A stretch of 18,583 bases of DNA. Source: Promethearchaeia archaeon. GTDB lineage: Archaea > Asgardarchaeota > Lokiarchaeia > Sigyniarchaeales > SOKP01. A model generated the notes under the pieces. That model did no database searches. It had not been told where the DNA came from and saw only the letters and a program-made list of their open reading frames with translations. Numbering within the stretch: position 1 is the first letter of the stretch; every line of letters starts with the position of its first letter. Shown piece after piece: positions 1 through 7,255 of this stretch. The DNA lies in assembly GCA_029856295.1 (NCBI GenBank), contig JAHQWS010000289.1:1-18583 (forward strand), written 5' to 3'. The translations under genes and the position numbers were made by a program.

Positions 1-592
1 ATATTGAATTAGCTGTGATCCAAGTTAAAATAGCCAAATTCATCACCCACTCTATAATGGGAATCCAAGTCATCAGAAAGGCAGCATACAACCCGGCAAC
101 GATAAAACCATGACATGCTTGGGATTTTGAATAATTTTGAGCTTTAAGCATCAAAATGCTGTATAGTATTAAATATCCGAATCCACTAGCTATACTAATT
201 GTAGCAAAAATACCATGGATAAGATATATAATGAATATTTCTTCAATAGAAGGAAAGAAACCTAGAAAAGAATAGGTTATACAGGATATTAGTGCCGCCA
301 GTAACGCATATTTTCTGAGATTTTCCTTAATATTTTCTCCGGTAAAAGATTTTGCGAGGTGTATATAATAAGGAATTATGATTATACTTGAGAGTATTAT
401 GCTTAGATTAAAAAAAATCCCCCCTGGTCCAGCCCCCAAATCTGAAACCATATTTTTAAAAATGCTATATCCTGGGAAAAGCAAAAATGCAATTAGTTCT
501 CCTAAAATTACAATGACTACGGATAATAATCCAAATACACCTCCAGGTATTACTTCATGAATTTTATCTATAGATTTTGTAGGTTCATCCAC
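1..592 (-). CDS. DUF998-type multi-pass membrane protein, 3'-truncated by window edge
   Basis: The reverse strand is open from a GTG at 592-590 (an in-frame TAA lies two codons upstream) to the left edge, giving 197 codons without a stop. The product is strongly hydrophobic, with about six predicted membrane segments. It aligns apparently without gaps to the neighbouring protein at 625-1254. Shared blocks include FPGYSIF near residue 40, a NMVS(D/E)LG motif, GGIFF, GFFPS, and TW(I/L)PI(I/L)EW near the end. These are features of the DUF998 family of predicted membrane proteins, whose function is unknown. It lies 32 bp downstream of its paralog on the same strand, so the two are probably cotranscribed. 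No clear Shine-Dalgarno site precedes the GTG, so the exact start is uncertain. Only the last residues are missing, judging from the 209-residue paralog. Confidence 0.75.
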   Translation of the reverse strand, partial: MDEPTKSIDKIHEVIPGGVFGLLSVVIVILGELIAFLLFPGYSIFKNMVSDLGAGPGGIFFNLSIILSSIIIIPYYIHLAKSFTGENIKENLRKYALLAALISCITYSFLGFFPSIEEIFIIYLIHGIFATISIASGFGYLILYSILMLKAQNYSKSQACHGFIVAGLYAAFLMTWIPIIEWVMNLAILTWITANSI

Positions 593-624
593 AAGTTATA
601 AAAATGAATTCCAAATTTTAAAAA

Positions 625-1254
625 TTATGAATATATCCTATCTAATTTATTATATCTCACATAACATGAGATTATCATTAGCCAAATTATGAACGCGAAC
701 GTCATTATCCATTCTAAGATTGGAAGCCAAGTAAGCATAAATACGAGTAAAAAACCTACAAGACAAAATCCTGAATATGCCGGTAGTTTTGAATAGTTAC
801 TATTTTTAAGCATTAGTTTACTAAAAGTTATTAAATACACTATTCCTGTGAGCCAACTAATTACTGCTAAAATCCCATGAGCAAGATAAATAAGATAATT
901 ATCCTCAACAGAAGGAAAGAAACCTACGAGAATATAAGTGATATCTGAAATATAAAAAAATATTAGCCCCATTCTTATCGTTTTTTCATTAATCTCGTCG
1001 CCTTTAAGTGATCTCGCAAGTGCGATGTAGAATGGTATACACACAATTCCCGAAATTATTAATCCTAAACTGAAAAATATTCCTCCAGCTCCAACCCCAA
1101 GTTCAGAGACCATATTATCAAAAATACTATATCCGGGAAAAAAGAGATACGCTAAAAGATCACCAGAAATTCTTGCTATAAGGGATAGAATTCCATAGAT
1201 CCCCCCAGAAGCGATAGTAAGAAGTTTATTAATAAATTTTCTTTCTCTTTCCAT
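625..1254 (-). CDS. DUF998-type multi-pass membrane protein
   Basis: This 209-residue protein is hydrophobic throughout, with about six predicted membrane helices and a short basic N-terminus (MERERKF). Conserved-looking motifs are FFPGYSIFDNMVSELG at about residues 38-53, GGIFFSLG just after, VGFFPSVED in the middle, and LTWLPILEW before the last helix. The NxVSELG-type motif in the first loop is characteristic of the DUF998 group of archaeal and bacterial membrane proteins, for which no activity is established. The gene is the first of a tandem pair with its paralog at 1-592. An AT-rich stretch separates it from the helicase gene upstream. No catalytic residue can be named, so the annotation stays at family level. 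Confidence 0.75.
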   Translation of the reverse strand: MERERKFINKLLTIASGGIYGILSLIARISGDLLAYLFFPGYSIFDNMVSELGVGAGGIFFSLGLIISGIVCIPFYIALARSLKGDEINEKTIRMGLIFFYISDITYILVGFFPSVEDNYLIYLAHGILAVISWLTGIVYLITFSKLMLKNSNYSKLPAYSGFCLVGFLLVFMLTWLPILEWIMTFAFIIWLMIISCYVRYNKLDRIYS

Positions 1255-1324
1255 AATTAGTAATTTAAATCTTACTTTTAAAAGATTTTTATAATGAAAT
1301 TACAAATAAAAAATCTTAATAAGT

Positions 1325-2482
1325 TTAATAAATTGTAAATCGGTGGCGTGCGCGCTCTTGACTCTTCAAAATTTTCAGCCGAATTTCTTTATCAATTAGG
1401 CCTTCAATATAGCATAAATATTCATACTCATCCTTTAGACATAGTGTAATTGCTACACCTCTTTTATTCATTCGGGATGTTCTACCTATTCTATGAACAT
1501 AATTCTCAGGAAATTTAGGGATATCATAGTTTATAACGTGAGATATGTTCTCAACATCTAAACCTCTTGCCGCCACATCTGTAGCTATGAGCATGTTAAT
1601 TTTGTGATCTTTATATTCTTTGAGAATTTTTTCACGTTGAAATTGTGATAAACTTCCAGAAATTAATCCAATTTTGTGTCCCATTTTATTTGATTTCAAT
1701 TTGTTAAATAACCAATTAGCAGTTCTCTTCGTATTAACAAATACAAGTGTATGCTGGGGCCTTTCTTTTCTTAAAATCTCTAAAAATGTGTTGAATTTCT
1801 GTTCAAAACGATCAATTAAATAATAAAATTGGAGAGTATTTTTAACTGTTAGGTCATCTCTGCTTAAATTAAGAAAATCAAATTCGTTTTTGGCATACGT
1901 TTTAACTAATTGCCTCATATCATAATCCAATGTGGCTGAAAATAACATGAACTGATATTTAGATTTAATTTGGTTCAAAATGTATTTGACATCTGGAGCA
2001 AATCCCATATCCCAGAGCCTATCACCCTCATCCAACACTACAAATTTAATCTTACTTAGATTTAATTTTCTCCTTTTGTATAAATCAATAATTCTTCCAG
2101 GCGTTCCAACAATAATGTGAAGTCCTTGCTCTAATTTTCTAATTTGATCATTTATTGAGACGCCCCCATATATGGTTAGCGACTTTATTTTGCTATTTCC
2201 TAAATCTTTAATAACACTATTAACTTGTTTTGCAAGTTCCCGAGTTGGAAGCAAGATTAAAGCTTCATTAGATTGAAAAGATAATCTTTCTATTATCGGA
2301 ATAACAAAAGCTAGTGTTTTTCCTGTTCCTGTTTTAGCCTGAGCCATGATATTATGGCCCTTCAAAATTAAAGGAATTGCCTTTTCTTGAACAGGTGTAG
2401 GAGTAGTTATTTTTAATTCATTTAAAGCATTGAGAGTTTCAATGCGTTTAATACCTAAATCTTTAAAATTCAATAAGTTCAC
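1325..2482 (-). CDS. DEAD-box ATP-dependent RNA helicase (DEGD variant)
   Basis: This is a 385-residue superfamily 2 RNA helicase made of the two RecA-like core domains and almost nothing else. Motifs in order: Q-motif region with F6 and TPTPVQ (27-32), Walker A AKTGTGKT (49-56), PTRELA (79-84), TPGR (127-130), motif II DEGD (151-154) instead of DEAD, SAT after FMLF, ATDVAARGLDV (motif V) and HRIGRTSR (motif VI). Such enzymes unwind short RNA duplexes or remodel RNPs, often in ribosome assembly, RNA decay or cold adaptation. The Gly in motif II replaces the usual Ala; the catalytic Asp and Glu are kept, so ATPase activity is expected. The start is a GTG, because TAA precedes it directly in frame. 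A TATA-like GGTATATTTTA lies upstream on the minus strand. There is no RGG or zinc tail. Confidence 0.93.
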   Translation of the reverse strand: MNLLNFKDLGIKRIETLNALNELKITTPTPVQEKAIPLILKGHNIMAQAKTGTGKTLAFVIPIIERLSFQSNEALILLPTRELAKQVNSVIKDLGNSKIKSLTIYGGVSINDQIRKLEQGLHIIVGTPGRIIDLYKRRKLNLSKIKFVVLDEGDRLWDMGFAPDVKYILNQIKSKYQFMLFSATLDYDMRQLVKTYAKNEFDFLNLSRDDLTVKNTLQFYYLIDRFEQKFNTFLEILRKERPQHTLVFVNTKRTANWLFNKLKSNKMGHKIGLISGSLSQFQREKILKEYKDHKINMLIATDVAARGLDVENISHVINYDIPKFPENYVHRIGRTSRMNKRGVAITLCLKDEYEYLCYIEGLIDKEIRLKILKSQERARHRFTIY

Positions 2483-2660
2483 TTAAAATTTACTTCTAAT
2501 TCTTTCTCAATGATTAAAATATACCAAGCTAATTAAACTCTATGATTATTTTTTAAAAAACCATTTTTAAAAACTTATCGTCATCTTGATGGCTAATTTA
2601 GTTAAACTACTTGAAATACCAATTAATATTAAAACCATAATTAACAAGATTAAAGTTCAA

Positions 2661-2801
2661 TTATTTTACTTCGGGAATTAGTACGATAAAATTACTTCCC
2701 TTGGTATGATCATCTTTAACTTGATCCACGATTTTTTTTACGAGGGATAATCCCAATCCTAGCCCTCGAATATTTTCCAATAACAAAAAATTAAACACAT
2801 A
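2661..2801 (-). pseudogene. Remnant of a histidine kinase C-terminus
   Basis: The minus strand is open for about 46 codons between TGA (2804-2802) and TAA (2663-2661). It encodes a recognisable G2 box of a HATPase_c domain, GLGLGLSLVKKIVD, followed by a typical kinase ending, TKGSNFIVLIPE. The usual stretch between them (roughly YGGKIWVENR in intact archaeal kinases) is missing, so Asp runs straight into QVKDD. All upstream domains (H-box, N-box, sensor) are absent, and no good start codon or ribosome-binding site is visible. This is best read as the decayed tail of a deleted sensor kinase. The identification rests on the glycine-rich G2 box plus the C-terminal TKGSNF pattern. Confidence 0.7.
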
Positions 2802-2834
2802 TCAGAAAAAACTTAATTAGAAAATCTTACTATC

Positions 2835-2843
2835 TTTATATAC
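2835..2843 (+). promoter_or_regulatory. TATA-like box of tRNA-Gly
   Basis: TTTATATAC is centred about 23 bp upstream of the first base of the tRNA. This is close to the usual archaeal TATA distance for a transcript that starts at or just before the mature 5' end. Confidence 0.5.
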
Positions 2844-2861
2844 TATTTATTATTAAAAAAA

Positions 2862-2932
2862 GCGCTCGTAGTATAGTGGTAGAATCTCAGGTTCCCAACC
2901 TGAGGACCCGGGTTCAATTCCCGGTGGGCGCA
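2862..2932 (+). tRNA. tRNA-Gly (anticodon CCC)
   Basis: A full cloverleaf can be drawn. The acceptor GCGCTCG pairs with TGGGCGC (two G-U pairs), with discriminator A at 2932. The anticodon stem TCAGG/CCTGA closes a 7-base loop TTCCCAA with CCC at positions 34-36, and the T arm is CCGGG-TTCAATT-CCCGG. CCA is not encoded. There is no intron. The gene converges on the RHH-retropepsin gene, whose stop codon lies 26 bp further on. Confidence 0.95.
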
Positions 2933-2958
2933 TTTATCATTCTTACTAATAAAGACCT

Positions 2959-3720
2959 TTAAATAGGTTGAATGCAAAAAAGTTTTTCAATCCCTAAAAA
3001 AAGAATGTTAAACTTATCAATGAAATTTTTACCAAGCAATGCATGAAAAGAAAATTCTTTTGGAATATCGGTGGCCATAAACTCTAATTCATAAGAGATA
3101 TCTTGGTAATTTAAAATCTCTTTAAAAATTTTAACTTCTACAATGTCATTTGCTGTAAATACTCTTTTCTTCATAATTGGTTTAATGTCATGATCTTCAA
3201 TAATCTTTTTATTAATAGCAGTTATCGTAGCACCTGTATCTATTAATCCATAGAAGTTCTTCCTTTCTCCATTGAAATCCATTGAAAAAGGAAGTATCGG
3301 ATAATAATTATTTTTATATTCTGCTTGGTGATAACAATCTGATTTTTCGATTGAAAATATAGAAAATATGAAATCTAATGTTTCTGATTCATATCCTTTA
3401 TGAATTATTCCAGTAGCAGATTCTGGAAATTTTTCTGCTAAAATAGAAGCAACTTCTTGTGCGCTATCCCCTATTGCAACTATACAATTTCGAGAAATTC
3501 CAAGGTACTTTCCATCAGGAATATATTCCGGAATTTTAATTTTTTTCCTATCAAAAGCTGGATTTTTGGATAAATAATCGTCAATTTTTTGTTGTAAATT
3601 CATTTCTTTATCAATAACATAACGAATAAATTCACTAACGCTTTTATAACCCTTTATTTTCGAGATAGCTTCTATTTTTTTCTTCCTATTGCCATCAATT
3701 TTAAAATTAATCACAGTCAT
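2959..3720 (-). CDS. RHH DNA-binding / DUF5678-like / retropepsin-like aspartic protease fusion
   Basis: This 253-residue protein reads as three modules. Residues 1-42 look like a ribbon-helix-helix DNA-binding unit: a beta strand (TVINFKID) then two helices with the SVSEFIRYVID pattern. Residues about 65-110 (GKYLGISRNCIVAIGDS, then a helix ending in FPES) resemble a DUF5678-type small domain. Residues about 140-253 form a retropepsin-like fold, with FYGLIDTGATITAIN carrying the catalytic DTG at 161-163 and the flap-side LLGKNFID near 229-236 typical of this clan. Such proteases work as homodimers with one Asp each, and RHH units are also obligate dimers. A role as a DNA-bound or autoprocessing protease is inference. 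A minus-strand TATA-like GTATATAAAC lies at 3761-3770, and a perfect palindrome ACAGCTGT (3722-3729) touches the start codon. Confidence 0.8.
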   Translation of the reverse strand: MTVINFKIDGNRKKKIEAISKIKGYKSVSEFIRYVIDKEMNLQQKIDDYLSKNPAFDRKKIKIPEYIPDGKYLGISRNCIVAIGDSAQEVASILAEKFPESATGIIHKGYESETLDFIFSIFSIEKSDCYHQAEYKNNYYPILPFSMDFNGERKNFYGLIDTGATITAINKKIIEDHDIKPIMKKRVFTANDIVEVKIFKEILNYQDISYELEFMATDIPKEFSFHALLGKNFIDKFNILFLGIEKLFCIQPI

Positions 3721-3815
3721 AACAGCTGTAATATTTCATTTATTAATTATGTATTATTATGTTTATATACAAATATATATAAAATCCAAAGAAATATATT
3801 TATTTCTATTATTTT

Positions 3816-6005
3816 TTACCAAGATAATCCTTTTATAAATCGCAAATCACTAATAATCTTTTTTGATTCTTGCGCAGGAACTTCCATAAAAGCATAAAAT
3901 TCATTTTGCCAGAATGCCCTTCCTGAAGTTGCTGATCTGATATCTTCAGCAAATTTAATAGAATTCCTTACAGGTAACAAAATCTCAATAATTGATTGAT
4001 ATTCTTTTTCTTGGTCAATAGATTTAATTTTAGCAGAATATTTTGAAAGAAGAGTAAGTGCGTTTTTGATATAATCAGGAGGAAGTTGGATAATTGTATG
4101 ATATATGGGCTCTAATAAGATTAATTCGCTTTCAGTTAGTCCTTTTTTTATAGCATCATAAAACATAGTAGATAATTCTGTGAACGCATTTTCCTCATCT
4201 AATTCAGCGACACTCAATTCATTTATTAATATTTTAATTGCCGTTAATTTTTCACCGCAGAGTGGACCATTTAAATGAATTTTTTCAATTATTTTTGGAA
4301 TTAGATCTTTATAAGATTCATTTAATTCTGAATTTCCTAAATAAATTAATACATTTTGATCTTCGTCATTTTTCCAATATTTTTTGATTTCAGTCTCATT
4401 AAGACCTGTTTTTTCTCTTAAGACTTCATTTAATCTACTATATGGTTTTATTGAGCGAAAATCGGTAGATTGAAAGAATCTAACAGATTTATCGTCTAGT
4501 CTCTCTATTTTTAGTTCAAGAGAATTTTTACCATTGGGGGATACTACTTTAATTAATGATGATTGATATTTACAAGACTCTTTAAATACGGCTCTTGGTT
4601 CAGAGATTGAAACGGGCACTCCTCTTTTTCTTAATTCATTAGTACTGATTTCAAGATGCAGTGGTCCCATCCCAGATAACAAAAATTCTCCATTTTCTTC
4701 ATTGATTTCGAATTTTAAATTAGGATCTTCAATTAAAAGGTTTTCAATGAGTTCTTTCATTTTCTCTAAATCTCTTAAGTATTCAGGCTCTATTGAAACA
4801 GTTACGACGGGTGTTGTAATATATTTCACATTTTCAAAAGGAACTATTTGATCTAGATACTTAGATTCAACAATAGTTTCCCCGCTTTTAATTTTTTTAA
4901 GTCCTTCTATAGCAACGATATTACCTACAGGAATCTCGTCCACTTGTTCTCTTCTTTGTCCCATGAAAATTGCAATTCTCTGAATGGTTTCATAATTATT
5001 TTCTCTTAAAAGAAATATTTCCTTTTTTTTTGGGCATTTCCCTGAAAAAATCCTTCCAGTTGCGACTAAACCATGCTTATCTGCTTGAACTTTACTCAAA
5101 AAAATTACTAACGGACCAATAGGATCGCACCTAATCATAGCCCTTCCAACTTCTGAATTTAGATCTCCGGCGTAGATCTTTTTAATTCTATATTTTTGAG
5201 CTTCAATAGGATTTGGAAGATGATCAACGACCATTTCTAATATTGCCCTGTGTATTGGAAGATAAATTTGTAAATCACTGTAGGAATCTTTAGAATAGGT
5301 TTCTTTTTGGTAACGGATTTTTATATCACTAAACTTGAGATCACTTTCTCCCATGATTTTAGCGGTGAATCCCCATTTATGGAGTGCAGAACCAAACGCT
5401 ACATTTCCTTCAGCGGGAGATACTTTCCATTCCTTATTAAATGGTGGATTTGCATATCTTTCTATTAGCGTATTGAAATCGTTAATTATTCTAATGTATT
5501 TTTTCCTAATATCTTCATCTGTAAGTTTTAATTCCCTAATTAATCTATCCACTTTATTAATGAAAAGTGCGGGTTTAACTCCTTCTTGTAATGCTTGCCT
5601 TATTACAGTTTCCGATTGCGTAATTATCTCTTCCACCGCATCAACAACCACTACCACCCCATCCACAAGTCTCAATGCCCGGGTGACTTTTCCACTAAAA
5701 TCCAAATGTCCTGGAGTGTCTACTAAGTTAATAAGAAATGGTTCATGTCCCTCAAGAGATTTCTCATAGTACAATGAAATATTAGCAGATTTCATTGTGA
5801 TACCCCGTTTTTGTTCTTCTTCAAGAAAATCTAAAGCACGAGCTTCTCCAGCTAAGTCTGGACTTAATAAACCTGCTTCGCTCAAGAGGGAATCAGATAA
5901 TGTTGTTTTACCATGGTCAATATGGCCTACAAATCCAATATTTCTTATATTAGCAGTCTTCTCCATTAAATTAAGAATTTCTGCAATCTCTTTCCTAGGT
6001 GGCAT
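3816..6005 (-). CDS. Elongation factor 2 paralog (aEF-2p type) lacking the diphthamide histidine
   Basis: This 729-residue GTPase has the full archaeal EF-2 length. G motifs are intact: GHIDHGKTT (27-35), RGIT (67-70), DTPGH (96-100), NKVD near 150, then a GSALHKWGF block before domain II. Domains III and V are recognisable (SGMGPLHLEIS; the TSGRAFWQNEF block near the C-terminus). In domain IV, canonical EF-2 has a loop with His-Arg-Gly-Pro-Ala-Gln whose His carries diphthamide. Here residues about 599-612 read AELDEENAFTELS, with no His and no RGPAQ. EF-2 paralogs lacking the diphthamide site are described in Asgard archaea, so this is probably the divergent copy next to a canonical EF-2 elsewhere. 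Its role (specialised translocation, ribosome recycling or assembly) is unknown. The gene stands alone, 236 bp from purN. Confidence 0.9.
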   Translation of the reverse strand: MPPRKEIAEILNLMEKTANIRNIGFVGHIDHGKTTLSDSLLSEAGLLSPDLAGEARALDFLEEEQKRGITMKSANISLYYEKSLEGHEPFLINLVDTPGHLDFSGKVTRALRLVDGVVVVVDAVEEIITQSETVIRQALQEGVKPALFINKVDRLIRELKLTDEDIRKKYIRIINDFNTLIERYANPPFNKEWKVSPAEGNVAFGSALHKWGFTAKIMGESDLKFSDIKIRYQKETYSKDSYSDLQIYLPIHRAILEMVVDHLPNPIEAQKYRIKKIYAGDLNSEVGRAMIRCDPIGPLVIFLSKVQADKHGLVATGRIFSGKCPKKKEIFLLRENNYETIQRIAIFMGQRREQVDEIPVGNIVAIEGLKKIKSGETIVESKYLDQIVPFENVKYITTPVVTVSIEPEYLRDLEKMKELIENLLIEDPNLKFEINEENGEFLLSGMGPLHLEISTNELRKRGVPVSISEPRAVFKESCKYQSSLIKVVSPNGKNSLELKIERLDDKSVRFFQSTDFRSIKPYSRLNEVLREKTGLNETEIKKYWKNDEDQNVLIYLGNSELNESYKDLIPKIIEKIHLNGPLCGEKLTAIKILINELSVAELDEENAFTELSTMFYDAIKKGLTESELILLEPIYHTIIQLPPDYIKNALTLLSKYSAKIKSIDQEKEYQSIIEILLPVRNSIKFAEDIRSATSGRAFWQNEFYAFMEVPAQESKKIISDLRFIKGLSW

Positions 6006-6094
6006 TTTTTTTTAGAAGTTGTTTTCTCTAATATTACATTAAGATATAATTGATATGATTAAAATTTTAGTTATAAGAGCTTAAAATTAAAGGA

Positions 6095-6189
6095 GGAAAT
6101 AGCTTTTATTTACTCAAGATCTTCTTCATTTAATTGATATATCCGATACCAATCTCAGTTGGGTCAGAGAAAACATTAAAGCTATTTCC
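6095..6189. repeat. 12-bp perfect inverted repeat between purN and the EF-2 paralog
   Basis: GGAAATAGCTTT (6095-6106) and AAAGCTATTTCC (6178-6189) are perfect reverse complements separated by 71 bp. AAAGGAGG lies at the left end. The pair sits in the 236-bp gap downstream of purN and upstream of the EF-2 paralog. It could form a stem-loop in either transcript or be the trace of a small inserted element. No flanking duplication is evident. Confidence 0.6.
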
Positions 6190-6241
6190 AATAATAATTA
6201 TAGCAAGAAAATATATAAATAGTTTTTTTATTTAATTAAAA

Positions 6242-6892
6242 CTATAATTTAATCTCTCCATCAATCCTTACTATTCGATCCACCACATGTAATCTTTTAT
6301 CACAATAAAGTTCAATACATTTAGGAAAGACTTTATGCTCCCATTCCAATATTCTTGGTCCAAGGGTGTCTTCTGTATCAGTATCATAAACCTTTACACA
6401 TTTTTGTATTATTATAGGACCATGGTCTTCGTGTGAATCTACAAAATGAACCGTACATCCTGAAACCTTTGCACCATATTCTAGCACATCTCTATGTGCA
6501 TGCATTCCCTTAAAAGAAGGTAATAATGAAGGATGAATATTCATAACATTTCCCTTAAAATGGTCAATGAACATTGACGAAACAAACCGCATATATCCTA
6601 CAAGAACAATTAGTTCACATTCATATTTATCCAGGACTTCAATCAATTTCGCATCGAATTCTTCTCTGGTGCCCTCATGCTTATTAGATTCAATTAAAAG
6701 ATGCGGGATATCGTGGTTTTTAGCTCTTTCCATGCAATATGCTCCAGTTTTATTACAAATTAATACTTCAACAGTAGCTTTATCTTTTAAAATTCCACTT
6801 TCAGTTGATTTTATTATTTCCATAAAATTTGAACCACTGCCCGATGCTATAGCTCCTATTTTTACTTTAGTCATATATTTTCTAGTTTTCAT
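6242..6892 (-). CDS. purN: Phosphoribosylglycinamide formyltransferase (GAR transformylase)
   Basis: The 216-residue product catalyses the 10-formyl-THF-dependent formylation of GAR in de novo purine synthesis. Visible motifs are the phosphate-binding GSGSN (18-22), the catalytic block N118-I-H120 in MNIHPSLLPSFKG, H149 in CTVHF, and D156 in EDHGPI, which match the family's Asn-His-Asp triad. The length is normal for the monofunctional enzyme. The first ATG (residue 1) is followed by a second at residue 7 (MTKVKIG), which fits the family N-terminus better, so the true start may be 18 bp further in; no Shine-Dalgarno site decides between them. The gene is isolated from other pur genes, divergent from fttA, and presumably has its own promoter in the 6893-7255 gap. 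Confidence 0.95.
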   Translation of the reverse strand: MKTRKYMTKVKIGAIASGSGSNFMEIIKSTESGILKDKATVEVLICNKTGAYCMERAKNHDIPHLLIESNKHEGTREEFDAKLIEVLDKYECELIVLVGYMRFVSSMFIDHFKGNVMNIHPSLLPSFKGMHAHRDVLEYGAKVSGCTVHFVDSHEDHGPIIIQKCVKVYDTDTEDTLGPRILEWEHKVFPKCIELYCDKRLHVVDRIVRIDGEIKL

Positions 6893-7238
6893 TTAAAAAA
6901 AAACTTTCTCTAATCTTGTATGCTTTGAAATTTCACCAAAAACTGAATGGATATTAAGATATCGTGGCTAATTTTCCATAATCATAAGGTTTTTATTTGA
7001 AAATTAGTATTATAATATTAGAAATATTGAAATTATTTTTTCTAACTAAATTCTCTTGTAAAGAAATTACGTAAGAGAATTATATCTCGTTTATTCAAAA
7101 ACAGAATTAAAAAATAATCGAAATATCTTCATATACAAATAAATTTCGTAGTAAATATAAATAACAATTTTAGAACGCAGTTTAAATGATTAATTTAAGA
7201 TAAAAATCAAAGATTTTTGATGCTTTATTTAATTATTT
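6893..7238. other. Divergent purN/fttA intergenic region
   Basis: No gene is supported in this stretch, which is very AT-rich and must hold both promoters. It contains an inverted repeat ATTCTCTT/AAGAGAAT (7050-7057 and 7073-7080). A TATA-like TAAATATAAATAAC lies around 7153-7166, suitable for fttA. A short hairpin AAAAATC-AAA-GATTTTT at 7202-7218 would fall in the fttA leader. Confidence 0.55.
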
Positions 7239-7246
7239 AAAGGAGA
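7239..7246 (+). promoter_or_regulatory. Shine-Dalgarno site of fttA
   Basis: AAAGGAGA stands 9 bp before the ATG at 7256. It is one of the few clear ribosome-binding sites in the window and fixes the fttA start. Confidence 0.8.
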
Positions 7247-7255
7247 GTTATAAAA

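Noticed and set aside
378..560. 60-codon plus-strand open frame
   Set aside because: It is the antisense shadow of the DUF998-like protein whose true minus-strand frame runs from 592 to the left edge.
5335..5769. 144-codon plus-strand open frame
   Set aside because: It lies fully antisense to the well-supported EF-2 paralog, its product is Ser/Thr/Ile-rich without any family pattern, and it has no ribosome-binding site.
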